Shown one piece after another: positions 1-8,965 of a DNA stretch of 36,723 nucleotides. The translations under genes and the position numbers were made by a program. Location: the NCBI GenBank assembly GCA_946478775.1, contig CAMLDR010000019.1, forward strand, positions 1 through 36,723. The letters are read 5' to 3'. Under the pieces are notes generated by a model. It was not told the origin of the DNA, searched no databases, and saw only the letters and a list, made by a program, of their open reading frames with translations. Every line of letters starts with the position of its first letter. The first letter of the stretch is position 1. The stretch is from an uncultured Flavobacteriales bacterium. GTDB lineage: Bacteria > Bacteroidota > Bacteroidia > Flavobacteriales > Crocinitomicaceae.

Positions 1-2
1 CT

Positions 3-3000
3 ACCAGTAACGGTTATTTGAGAGCGTATGCGGCGAATGACGATACTACTTACATTTCCTTTGCTCATAGTTTTATTGAGAGTCCACGCTTAATGAGCGA
101 TAAGATCTATCCCGGAGATATTTACGAAATCCGGTCACAAATAAGCAGGCCGAGCGGAGAATCTGAGCCGGAGCTGTTTCAGAATGCCGGAACCTTTGAT
201 ATGCGAATCGTTACCGGAGACCTGGAAAATTCCAGAGGTGTAACCAATACTGATTTCAGTACTTATAATTCAAATAACGGAGGTGGGAGCGGAATCTATT
301 TTCCAAATGACGACTACGAAGCTTCCCGTTCTAAAGCACTCTACTCGACTTTTAATATGGCCTTAAAATGGTCATTGAATTATGGAGAAAGCAACAAACA
401 GCTTTCTAACCTTTTTGTGATGCCCAATATTCCGACGAAATACCAGGGATTCAATTTCCAAATTGGGCCTGGAAATTCGGACATGAATTATGCCGTGAAT
501 CCGACAGGTATCTGGGACTTTAACCCCATTGACTCAATCACTGAGCTAATGACAGAAAAGGCTTATATCTGCAGTTATGGAGGTCCTTTGTCATTTCCTT
601 TAAAGTCAGCGGCGGATGTTCCCGGAAACTTTGGAATTGGTTTACCCTGGAATATGGTTTCACCGATCTATGAACACATGATCACACATGAAAGTCCATT
701 AAGCTATTCAAGCGGAAGTGGGAAGGAGGCCTATCACTTTTGGTGGAATTTTATTAACCCCGGATTACAAAACGGAATTACAACACCTAATTCTCCAACC
801 AAATTGGATAATACCGTGAAACTGGATGAGTTTGAATTGATTCGTTATTCTAAGAATCCATACATGCTAACAGGGGTAAAGTATTATAAAGTAAACGGAG
901 AGATCGGAGGTCCGGTTGAAACAGGATTGCAACTGATTGCTCAGAAAAAACTGGAATATACTTCTGCTAAATGTAAGATGCTTCAAAACTATGCTTATGA
1001 AAACGGAGATTCACTGCAATATCGTAATGATGTGTGGCAGGTATTTGTTCTGTTAAAAGCGGTTCGTGAGGTTCCGATCGGGTGGACAACGGATACGACC
1101 AAATTGTTAACTACTTTCCTTACCTATTCGAATTTCAACAATAACAACGTGTTTTTTCAGGCTAACCAGCCCTTGAACGGACATTTTGGAATGGTACTGA
1201 CAAAGATTGTGGATAATTTAGGCGGAATTGCTAAAATTGAATACTATCCGACATCGGACCCGAGAACACGTTTTACCGGTGCTTTTTCAAGAGAGGCTTC
1301 TGCTTTTTGCGGGGTTGCTACTGATCCGGGATATGGTTTGTCCAGATCAGATGTCGTGCATCCGATTGTGAAATACGTTTTGAAAAACGATGAAGATGAT
1401 TTGGTCAATAACGATAGCTTATCTTCCAATGCCGGACATAAAAGATGGTTCTATGATTTTGATCCCGATTCCATGGTAATGAAATCCACGATAATCCAGA
1501 TTTCAGACAGACGTTTTCACAATGGGAGACGTTTCAATTTCGATGTCGGGTTTAAAAAGGTTTCTGTTTATGGACCAACATTAATTGAGGGAGGAAATGA
1601 ATTTGTGAACCGAACGGACTATGTGCATTATGGAGGTGATTTTGACTACCAGGTTACATTTCCATCAATTGAAGACTATTTGTACCATGGAAAACTGAAA
1701 TCGGTAAAGGAGTACGATTCCACTAATAAACTGTTCACTGAAAAGTTTATTAATTACGAATACACACTCGCCTATAAAAATGGGTATACGCGGCCAAATC
1801 CTTACAGAGAAGATATCGTTTGGGAGCAGGAATATGACAATCCTGGGGGGCAATACGAATATAGGGATTACTATCTGAATTTGTCTGCAGTTGCAGATAC
1901 AGGCGCAGGGACTGTTTCAGGAACCGCAGCATTTGAATACCTGGATATTCCGGTATTTAACGGAAGCGGTGCTGATTTTGAACTGCCGAAATATCTGGAG
2001 TTTGAGTTCTTCCCAATCCTGGATACAGCCAATCCTTCTTATATGTTCCATTCTTACTTCGTTAAGAAGAAAGAAGAAATCAACCGCAAGTACGATGATT
2101 ACCTATACAAACAAGCTGTTGTTACTTCAACAGGAACTTTGCCTGCTTCGTCTGTCAATACCGGAAACAATCCATTTGGATCAGGATATACCAATCCGGT
2201 TGTTTACAACTCAGGAATAGCAACGACTCAGATTGGATGGATCAATACAGCAACTCAGGCTACTATAATGGATAGTTTAATGGCTCACTCTCCATTAATG
2301 GATACGGTGCTTTACCATTTGATAAATACCAGAAGACTTTCTACCGATAATATAATTAAAATCTTTCTTGCCCAGGGCAATTTGAGTAATGCGAGCCTGA
2401 ACCGTTATATTTCCAAATTCAAGACAACTCCCGGTGGAGCAACTTTATCTACTTCTGCTGTGATCAGGCAACAGTCCTATATTTCAGATAATGTATTGCT
2501 CACCACCATACCAAACATTATCAGTACATGGAATAATGAGCTTGTGGAAACACTCTTTTCAAAGAACGAATATTTATCTGACCAGGTCGTACAAACTTTA
2601 GCCGGCGCGCCTACAGGTTATTTCGATACCAATTTATTCGCGGAAATATTATCTGATCAACCCCAATTTACGGAAGCTGCCATTAATAAAATAATCAGCT
2701 CCCGTTATTTGACACCTGCAACTTTGAGGAATATTTTAAGGAATCAAGTGATTACAGACACCAACTTTTTGAATATTATTAATGATTCCCTCATATTAAA
2801 CAACACCATTGTGCAGATTATAGAATCGGGGAATAAATATCCTTCAGAAGCCGTGTTTAATGCATTAATGGTGCGAACACCTGCTTTCAGTGAAAGCGAA
2901 ATAGAGCGGATCATTGCAGTTGCAGATCGTGATATTGAACCTGCAGTTTTGAGTGCGCTGATGGTCCAATACGGAAGTCTTCCTTTCTTAACGGGGTTTC

Positions 3001-6000
3001 ATTTTGCTGGAAATCCTTTGGATGCTTATTGTAACAATTCGGTTCTCAGCAATTGGAATTACATAGAAACCAAAACTACCTACGAGTATTACGAAGCAGA
3101 TTACAAAGGAACTTCCAACGGAAGAGCCTTTAAAGTATTAATGGCTCTGGAGGATATTCCTGGAAGAATTGTTTCCTCTACAGATATGTTCGGAACCGGC
3201 GGAACGACAACCATTCATTCCCTGCGTTTGAAACACGAGCCTTCCTGGGAAGTATTCAGTGTGACTAATTCTTCCCCTCACTTACCGACAGCAAAGGATG
3301 AAAAGCAGTTTTTCTACCTATATGACCTGAAGAATCGGTATGACCGTTATTGGTATAATTACGATATTCAAACGATTGGAGGAGTAGGAACACAGTTCGA
3401 GCATGTGCTGCTGAACGACGATCTGGATACGGTTATGTACTCATTCCGCTGGGATGAAGAGTATATGGAAACATACACATTAGGATTAGCTCCAGAATTG
3501 CCTAAATACGATGGAATGGCAAAAAGCCGGCAATACTATATGCGTTCCACTCCTTTCCAACAGACACATATTACCAAAAACCAGCGTGATGCCAAGGAAT
3601 TACGCAAAAGTGAGTATTATTTCTATGATGCCAGATGGTCGGTAGATGCCTTTTCTTCTGTCCAAACCGTAGAATACAATGGCCCAGAATGCCCCGAAAT
3701 CGGAACACCACCTGTAGATTCGGTAAGTTGTGCTTCCTGTGTGCGCTGGAAGAACGGAACAGAGGAGGAATTTTTAGCTCAGTTGCCCTTTAACTATTGT
3801 TTGTGGAAAGATCCGGTGATCGGTTATTATGCCTGTCCTTCGTCTATCAATTATGCTGCCTGTTATCCCGGGGTGGAGCTGATCGATTGTAATCCGTCCG
3901 TTCCGCAGGATGATGAAGAAGGAGGTCCTTCAGAACTACCTATTCTGACAGATGTTCTGAAGAAAACGCTTCAACTGCGTTCCGTCATTATCCAGCTGGA
4001 TACCATTTTGGATGCGGTCTCAACCGACTTCTCAGAAAAACGATTTGACAGAAAAAATAACCAGGTAGCTGATTTTTATATGGAGTTTGACGGAACAGAT
4101 AGTCAGAATTTCATTCGTCCGTTCAGGATGCTGTTCCCATACGATACGCTGACCACTGCGAAGGTGCATAAACGCAACCAGCATATGCAGCCGGCCCTGA
4201 TCTCGAACCAGGTGGGTTTGCTGACCAAGTTCTATTACAACACTACAGAAGTCAATTGGAACGTAGATACCAATTGTACGAACCCGAATTACAGTTTCCT
4301 TTACAATTATTCGTCTGTGAATACCCGAAATATCGGTTTACCGGTTCATGTAACTGTTGGTTACGGACGTGCAGACTCACTTGGAACGCATTTCGAATAC
4401 GCGAATGACGGACAGGTCAGCATCATGACTGCTCCTTCCGGACATATCATGGGTTATGAATTTGATGGATTCAATCGTCTGAATCGAATAATAGAAAATG
4501 GAACGCGTTTGCTTTCGCGCAATGAGTACCAACTCTGGAAGCATGATTTCTCTAAGACCTTTAAGGAGCGGACAGCAGAAAACTATGTGTATTCGGTACT
4601 TTATCAAAACAGTACGGATACAACGGATGTGCGTGAATTCCAAAAGGCCTTCATTGATCCTTTAGGAAGAACATCCGGAGTTGTAAGGGCTTACCGCAAC
4701 CAAGGGGATGTGCAGACCTCCAGTGGCTCAATCGTTTATGATAACTGGGGCAGATCGCAGATCCAATTCAAACCAATAGCCTCTGTCATTACCGTGAATG
4801 ATTCACTTCCGCTCAAGTATGTGGAAAATTTGAGCTCACCGCTTTACAACGAAACCAAATACGAGCAGGATCCTTTGTCGCTCGATATAAAGCATGCCGA
4901 TCCCGGGCAGTCTATTTCCGGATTTCACACCGTTAATAAACAAACCTGGATCACCAATGCGGTTTACATGTCCTGTGAACTAAACCTGAACCGCACGGAA
5001 CTAGACCTGATTATGAACAACTCCACGGGCAATTTCCGTTTCCTGCGTACTTCCGTTCAGGATCAGGACCTGAAAGAAACCATTACTTATACAAATGCTG
5101 CCGGACAAACGGTAGGAACCATGGCCTGGGCAAATATTGTCGAAAAAGTAGTGACGCTGTATGTTTATGATTCCTATGGGAACCTCATGAAGACGATCAA
5201 CGGCCTGCGTCAGCACACGGATTACCAATACAATATGAACGGCCAATTAATTCGTGAAACCAATGTAGACGGTGGTGAAAAGCGTTACATCTACAACAAG
5301 CACGGGAAAATAAGCGGTGTCCAGGATCAGCTGGACCGCAATAACCTGAATAGCCTAACTGTTTCAGCCCCGCGTTACCGTAAATTCACTTACGACATCT
5401 ACGGAAATCTTACAGCGCAGGTTTTAGTGACCAATCCGTACCACATTAACCCATTCTGTTTCGAAGATACGCTGGTGGGATCACCCAATTCTCCATATAC
5501 TGACGGGCAAAACAATCCGCATTATTTTGACTACACTTTCTCGAACCGCATGACGCAGGATTGGCTGAATGACTATCAAACACTGGATCCTATGGATGGA
5601 GACGGTGCGATCACAGCTTCCGGTTTACCTGCCTCCAGTGCTTATGCAACGGTCATTCACGAAAAAGAAATGGTTTACGGAACTGCGCAGGGTTCTCCAA
5701 GTACCTTAGGGAAATTACTGGAATCGTATTCCTTCAATCCTGCCGGAATAGCCATCCAAAAAATGACTTACGCCTACAATTCAGAGGATTTACTTGCAAG
5801 CCAGGTGATCCTTCAGCATCCGTCGAATATTGCCACCAACGACCAGTTCCGGGTGAAAGCAACGATTACTTACCCACTTTATAATTTCAGGGGTTCTTTG
5901 CTTGAGCAGGCACTGGATATGGGAAGCAACGGCACGGTAGATATGAAGTATTTCTACGATTACGATCAATTGAACCGCTTGCAGAAAGTATACGCAGCGC

Positions 6001-7913
6001 AGGGTGATGTAAGTACCCCGGACGATGGGACAGCCATCTGTACTTATGGGTATGATGACGCCCGCGGGGTGGTTTCACAAAAGCGTTTTTTTGGAGAAAC
6101 AGCGACACCTACTCAAACCATTTTTTATTCTTATGATGACAGGGACCGTTTAACCCAAATTGGAAGTGCACTTTTCAATGAACAGCTGTATTACGATGAT
6201 GCATTTGTTCCGGGATATAACAACCAAACCGGGGTGGTTCAGACAAATACCTTTAACGGTAATGTCAAAGGAATAAAAATTAATTATAACTTTAGTACTG
6301 CAAGTAACACTTCTATTCCAATGTTCTCAAAAGAAACCATTTACGGCTTTGCATACGACAGGATCAACCGGTTGGTTTCTGCTGATGCTTTGGTGGGTGA
6401 TTTCATTGATGCGCAATTCGGGAGTGGTTTGAATCTCAATCCCACGGTTTCATTTGGGATTGGTGATGAGTTCTGGAGGCATGACAAGATCGGGAATATC
6501 CTTATTCAGGACCGCATTAAACCCGATTCTGTGATCACTGCCGGATCGGTGTCCGAAGAATTTACGTATACGTATTTCAACGGGACTAACCGTTTGCAGC
6601 AGGTGGAAGACCACATTGCTTCTGCCACCCGCAGTTACTCCTACGATGCAAACGGGAATTTATTATCGGATGATTTCCGATACATGGATACAACGGTGTA
6701 TATGCGCGGGTCTTATCCGCACCAGGTGACCCAGGGAGCTGACAACAGTTATTATTTGTACGACGGCGGAGATCAGCGCATCTTCAAAAAGGTAGTTAGT
6801 TCTGCACAGACCACACAGGATCTCTACATCAAAGATGCCCTGGGCAGGGATTTGAGCATTGTAACTTTCACTACCATTACCGGAACAACCGGGAAAAGCA
6901 CGGAATATTATGTCTATGGAGCAGACCGCCTGGCGAGTATTACTCCTGAGGATACGCTGGAAGAAAAGATCAAGCCGGATGAGGTAACTTACTTCCTCTA
7001 CGATCATTTGGGGAATACCCGCACAGCATTTATGGCGGATTCCATGAGCGTGCCTGTGATCATCAATGCGCTGGATTATTATTCCTATGGAAAGATTTTA
7101 CGGGAATACCACAACGGTTCGGGAGACCGTTACCTGACAACCGGGCACGAACGCGACAAGCAAACCGGTTTGGATTACCGCGGGGCGAGGTATTATGATT
7201 CAGATATTGCTAGATTTCTTTCTACTGACCCATGGGCTAATAAATATCCGGCTTGGAGTACCTACAATTATGTGATGGGGAATCCCATTTCATTAGTTGA
7301 CCCAACAGGAAAAGGACCGACAGATTGGTTCTATAATCCATTAACAGGTAACGTTATTTATATAAAAGATCAATCGACAGTAAAGCAAGAAGATTTAGAT
7401 AAAATAGGATCTCCTTATAAAACTTCAGATTATGTCAGATTGGGTGACGATAATATGTTTGGGGGAACAGTTTCCAATGGTTCCACCTCAAATGTATTGG
7501 AGAAAGATATCCACCTTATCGAAAACCCTGCTGAATTTATGAAGGCACACGGTTATAATCGCGCTCAAAAAGTTTCCGTTCTTGAAAAAGAAATGACACA
7601 AGGGGGAAGCTTTGGACCAGGCGAAAATATTAAACATACTCAGTATACGTTTAGCGCATCATCTCCTGTTTTTACGTATGCAAAAGAAAGTGAAATAGAT
7701 GTGCGTTTAAATGAGAAAATAAAAATTAATTATTATACTTTTAGTTCAATAATGACCGTAACATATGATTACATAAAACCTTATGGAGGAAGTGTTACAA
7801 ACTCAAAATTCAATCCGGACGTAGGAACAGTATTGGATCTTATTGGTTTGGAAGAAGAAACGAGAAGTTTTCTTGAAATGATAATTGATGCTTACGGACC
7901 TCAAAAAAAATAA
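3..7913 (+). CDS. Giant Rhs/YD-repeat protein, 5' end missing
   Basis: The frame is open to the left edge (codons from base 3, no start or signal peptide seen), so the TTG at 18 is not a credible start and the gene is truncated by the window. About 2635 residues are visible. From the N-terminal side: roughly 740 residues that I cannot assign; a helical repeat block (about residues 745-990, TTG at 18 taken as 1); a segment with seven Cys (about 1222-1295); then YD repeats from about 1475 on (YDSYGNLMK, YDIYGNLTAQ, YDANGNLLSDD). It closes with the canonical Rhs core: YDHLGNTRTAF, TGHERDKQTGLDYRGARYYD, RFLSTDPW, and GNPISLVDPTGK near 2428. The last ~200 residues are a variable tip with no motif I recognise. 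Rhs proteins are known to form a shell around a C-terminal toxin or adhesive domain; a toxic tip here is inference. The region from about 7200 on is more AT-rich than the core, as expected for an exchanged tip. Confidence 0.9.
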   Translation, partial: TSNGYLRAYAANDDTTYISFAHSFIESPRLMSDKIYPGDIYEIRSQISRPSGESEPELFQNAGTFDMRIVTGDLENSRGVTNTDFSTYNSNNGGGSGIYFPNDDYEASRSKALYSTFNMALKWSLNYGESNKQLSNLFVMPNIPTKYQGFNFQIGPGNSDMNYAVNPTGIWDFNPIDSITELMTEKAYICSYGGPLSFPLKSAADVPGNFGIGLPWNMVSPIYEHMITHESPLSYSSGSGKEAYHFWWNFINPGLQNGITTPNSPTKLDNTVKLDEFELIRYSKNPYMLTGVKYYKVNGEIGGPVETGLQLIAQKKLEYTSAKCKMLQNYAYENGDSLQYRNDVWQVFVLLKAVREVPIGWTTDTTKLLTTFLTYSNFNNNNVFFQANQPLNGHFGMVLTKIVDNLGGIAKIEYYPTSDPRTRFTGAFSREASAFCGVATDPGYGLSRSDVVHPIVKYVLKNDEDDLVNNDSLSSNAGHKRWFYDFDPDSMVMKSTIIQISDRRFHNGRRFNFDVGFKKVSVYGPTLIEGGNEFVNRTDYVHYGGDFDYQVTFPSIEDYLYHGKLKSVKEYDSTNKLFTEKFINYEYTLAYKNGYTRPNPYREDIVWEQEYDNPGGQYEYRDYYLNLSAVADTGAGTVSGTAAFEYLDIPVFNGSGADFELPKYLEFEFFPILDTANPSYMFHSYFVKKKEEINRKYDDYLYKQAVVTSTGTLPASSVNTGNNPFGSGYTNPVVYNSGIATTQIGWINTATQATIMDSLMAHSPLMDTVLYHLINTRRLSTDNIIKIFLAQGNLSNASLNRYISKFKTTPGGATLSTSAVIRQQSYISDNVLLTTIPNIISTWNNELVETLFSKNEYLSDQVVQTLAGAPTGYFDTNLFAEILSDQPQFTEAAINKIISSRYLTPATLRNILRNQVITDTNFLNIINDSLILNNTIVQIIESGNKYPSEAVFNALMVRTPAFSESEIERIIAVADRDIEPAVLSALMVQYGSLPFLTGFHFAGNPLDAYCNNSVLSNWNYIETKTTYEYYEADYKGTSNGRAFKVLMALEDIPGRIVSSTDMFGTGGTTTIHSLRLKHEPSWEVFSVTNSSPHLPTAKDEKQFFYLYDLKNRYDRYWYNYDIQTIGGVGTQFEHVLLNDDLDTVMYSFRWDEEYMETYTLGLAPELPKYDGMAKSRQYYMRSTPFQQTHITKNQRDAKELRKSEYYFYDARWSVDAFSSVQTVEYNGPECPEIGTPPVDSVSCASCVRWKNGTEEEFLAQLPFNYCLWKDPVIGYYACPSSINYAACYPGVELIDCNPSVPQDDEEGGPSELPILTDVLKKTLQLRSVIIQLDTILDAVSTDFSEKRFDRKNNQVADFYMEFDGTDSQNFIRPFRMLFPYDTLTTAKVHKRNQHMQPALISNQVGLLTKFYYNTTEVNWNVDTNCTNPNYSFLYNYSSVNTRNIGLPVHVTVGYGRADSLGTHFEYANDGQVSIMTAPSGHIMGYEFDGFNRLNRIIENGTRLLSRNEYQLWKHDFSKTFKERTAENYVYSVLYQNSTDTTDVREFQKAFIDPLGRTSGVVRAYRNQGDVQTSSGSIVYDNWGRSQIQFKPIASVITVNDSLPLKYVENLSSPLYNETKYEQDPLSLDIKHADPGQSISGFHTVNKQTWITNAVYMSCELNLNRTELDLIMNNSTGNFRFLRTSVQDQDLKETITYTNAAGQTVGTMAWANIVEKVVTLYVYDSYGNLMKTINGLRQHTDYQYNMNGQLIRETNVDGGEKRYIYNKHGKISGVQDQLDRNNLNSLTVSAPRYRKFTYDIYGNLTAQVLVTNPYHINPFCFEDTLVGSPNSPYTDGQNNPHYFDYTFSNRMTQDWLNDYQTLDPMDGDGAITASGLPASSAYATVIHEKEMVYGTAQGSPSTLGKLLESYSFNPAGIAIQKMTYAYNSEDLLASQVILQHPSNIATNDQFRVKATITYPLYNFRGSLLEQALDMGSNGTVDMKYFYDYDQLNRLQKVYAAQGDVSTPDDGTAICTYGYDDARGVVSQKRFFGETATPTQTIFYSYDDRDRLTQIGSALFNEQLYYDDAFVPGYNNQTGVVQTNTFNGNVKGIKINYNFSTASNTSIPMFSKETIYGFAYDRINRLVSADALVGDFIDAQFGSGLNLNPTVSFGIGDEFWRHDKIGNILIQDRIKPDSVITAGSVSEEFTYTYFNGTNRLQQVEDHIASATRSYSYDANGNLLSDDFRYMDTTVYMRGSYPHQVTQGADNSYYLYDGGDQRIFKKVVSSAQTTQDLYIKDALGRDLSIVTFTTITGTTGKSTEYYVYGADRLASITPEDTLEEKIKPDEVTYFLYDHLGNTRTAFMADSMSVPVIINALDYYSYGKILREYHNGSGDRYLTTGHERDKQTGLDYRGARYYDSDIARFLSTDPWANKYPAWSTYNYVMGNPISLVDPTGKGPTDWFYNPLTGNVIYIKDQSTVKQEDLDKIGSPYKTSDYVRLGDDNMFGGTVSNGSTSNVLEKDIHLIENPAEFMKAHGYNRAQKVSVLEKEMTQGGSFGPGENIKHTQYTFSASSPVFTYAKESEIDVRLNEKIKINYYTFSSIMTVTYDYIKPYGGSVTNSKFNPDVGTVLDLIGLEEETRSFLEMIIDAYGPQKK
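2250..2995 (+). repeat. Short-period helical repeats inside the Rhs protein
   Basis: About residues 745-991 of the Rhs protein break into units of about 14-17 residues with the loose pattern [STP][DENP]xx[VLI]xx[IL][IL]xxxx[LIF]. Examples are STDNIIKIFLAQGNL, TEAAINKIISSRYL, TPATLRNILRNQVI, PSEAVFNALMVRTPAF and SESEIERIIAVADRDI. I count about a dozen units, diverged at DNA level. The pattern predicts paired short helices, that is an alpha-solenoid. It interrupts otherwise Tyr/Gly/Asn-rich beta-type sequence. The repeat family is not one I recognise. Confidence 0.6.
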
Positions 7914-7920
7914 CTAAATT

Positions 7921-8565
7921 ATGAATAAATTGCTATTTCCTTTATTAACATTAGTGCTGGCATGTTCGTGTTCGATGTCACAGGAAAAAACACTTAAACC
8001 ACCTGATCAGCGGTATTACAATGAGTTTAAAAATGAGTTTCCAAAAGAATGTACAAGTCATTTTCCGGACACAGTTTATGATCCCGTGTTTTCAATTATC
8101 AATAATAAGGATTCATCGGAAAATAATGTTGGGTTTGTTTTAATTGAGTCTAATGTTGATTCGGATCGTATTAAAGAGATTAAAAAAATCTTCGATACTG
8201 GTTTTCAATATCATGGACAGTACTCATTTGACAATTTGTTTATTGTTAATAGATTTAAAAATATCAACACAAATAATATTGATTCTTTAAAACTCGCCGA
8301 ACCTCTCTTCTTTGATTCATCTGCCTATTCGGAAAGTTATCCCATACCCAATTTTAGAGATGTTTTTTTTCCTGATAATCCTCAGTTGCAAATTGATGAA
8401 ACATTTGAAATTTACGTTTTGACATCCAAGAAAGGGAATTGGTACCCAAAATTTATTTCCAAGAAAAACAGACAAATGCCTGAATCGTGGAGCAATGGTT
8501 ATTCCAAAGGAATTGCAATCAGCAAAAAAAGGAAAGTTGTTTCTTATTGGTTTATTGCTTGGTAG
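7921..8565 (+). CDS. Putative lipoprotein after rhs, possible immunity/partner gene
   Basis: A 214-residue product with a short signal peptide and a lipobox-like stretch (LTLVLACSC, Cys at about 15 or 17), so probably an exported lipoprotein. The mature part is Asn/Lys/Phe/Tyr-rich, with no domain I recognise. The gene begins 7 nt after the rhs stop codon, so it is very likely co-transcribed and translationally coupled. Its base composition is AT-rich like the rhs tip and unlike the rhs core, suggesting tip and lipoprotein were acquired together. By analogy with Rhs and CdiA loci, where the gene right after the toxin tip encodes the immunity protein, I infer a cognate immunity or accessory role. 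Nothing in the sequence itself proves it. An unrelated hypothetical lipoprotein remains possible. Confidence 0.75.
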   Translation: MNKLLFPLLTLVLACSCSMSQEKTLKPPDQRYYNEFKNEFPKECTSHFPDTVYDPVFSIINNKDSSENNVGFVLIESNVDSDRIKEIKKIFDTGFQYHGQYSFDNLFIVNRFKNINTNNIDSLKLAEPLFFDSSAYSESYPIPNFRDVFFPDNPQLQIDETFEIYVLTSKKGNWYPKFISKKNRQMPESWSNGYSKGIAISKKRKVVSYWFIAW

Positions 8566-8603
8566 AAATGAAAAAGAGATGAATAAATCGTTGTAAAGTT
8601 TAA

Positions 8604-8873
8604 ACATACGATAGTTATCAAAACCACACTGGACAAGGTTCCGATGGATATTGGAATGAGCATTGTTACCCTTACTAAGACTAGTGGTATTGGGAAGGCT
8701 ACAACGTAATAGTAAAAGGGCGGGAGGTTCTAAAAGAAACCGGTTATCCCATGACGGGAACTATTAAAATCGGTGCCTCAGAAATTGACGTGAAATTATT
8801 GAATCATAATTTTGACGATGAAATAATTGAAAAATCCAGGTGGAACGGGAATTATCACTTGGTGAGGAGATGA
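8604..8873 (+). pseudogene. Decayed ORF downstream of the rhs lipoprotein
   Basis: One frame reads as protein-like sequence for 89 codons (start TYDSYQNHTGQGSDGYWNEH; later GYNVIVKGREVLKETGYPMT and GTIKIGASEIDVKLLNHNF; end NGNYHLVRR, then TGA at 8871). It is interrupted by two stops close together, TAA at 8676-8678 and TAG at 8682-8684, and has no start codon. The TAA at 8601-8603 bounds it upstream. The reading looks like a real protein remnant rather than noise. Rhs loci are known to carry orphan tip or immunity fragments downstream of the current module, and this is my preferred but unproven explanation. I do not recognise the family. Confidence 0.4.
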
Positions 8874-8904
8874 AGATTCACTGTGTTTATCGCTAATAAT
8901 TATC

Positions 8905-8935
8905 AAAAAACGTCCCGAAGATTCGGGACGTTTTT
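8905..8935. terminator. Strong bidirectional rho-independent terminator
   Basis: A perfect 9-bp GC-rich inverted repeat (CGTCCCGAA at 8911-8919, TTCGGGACG at 8922-8930) is flanked by six A on the left and five T on the right. It can therefore end transcripts from both sides. It lies between the rhs/lipoprotein unit on the plus strand and the convergent NamZ gene on the minus strand. Confidence 0.88.
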
Positions 8936-8965
8936 GTGTTGAAAAGTGATATCAAAGAATAAAAA

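Noticed and set aside
18..20. TTG at 18 as the start of the Rhs gene
   Set aside because: The frame stays open to the window edge and no signal peptide or RBS is present; the gene simply begins outside.
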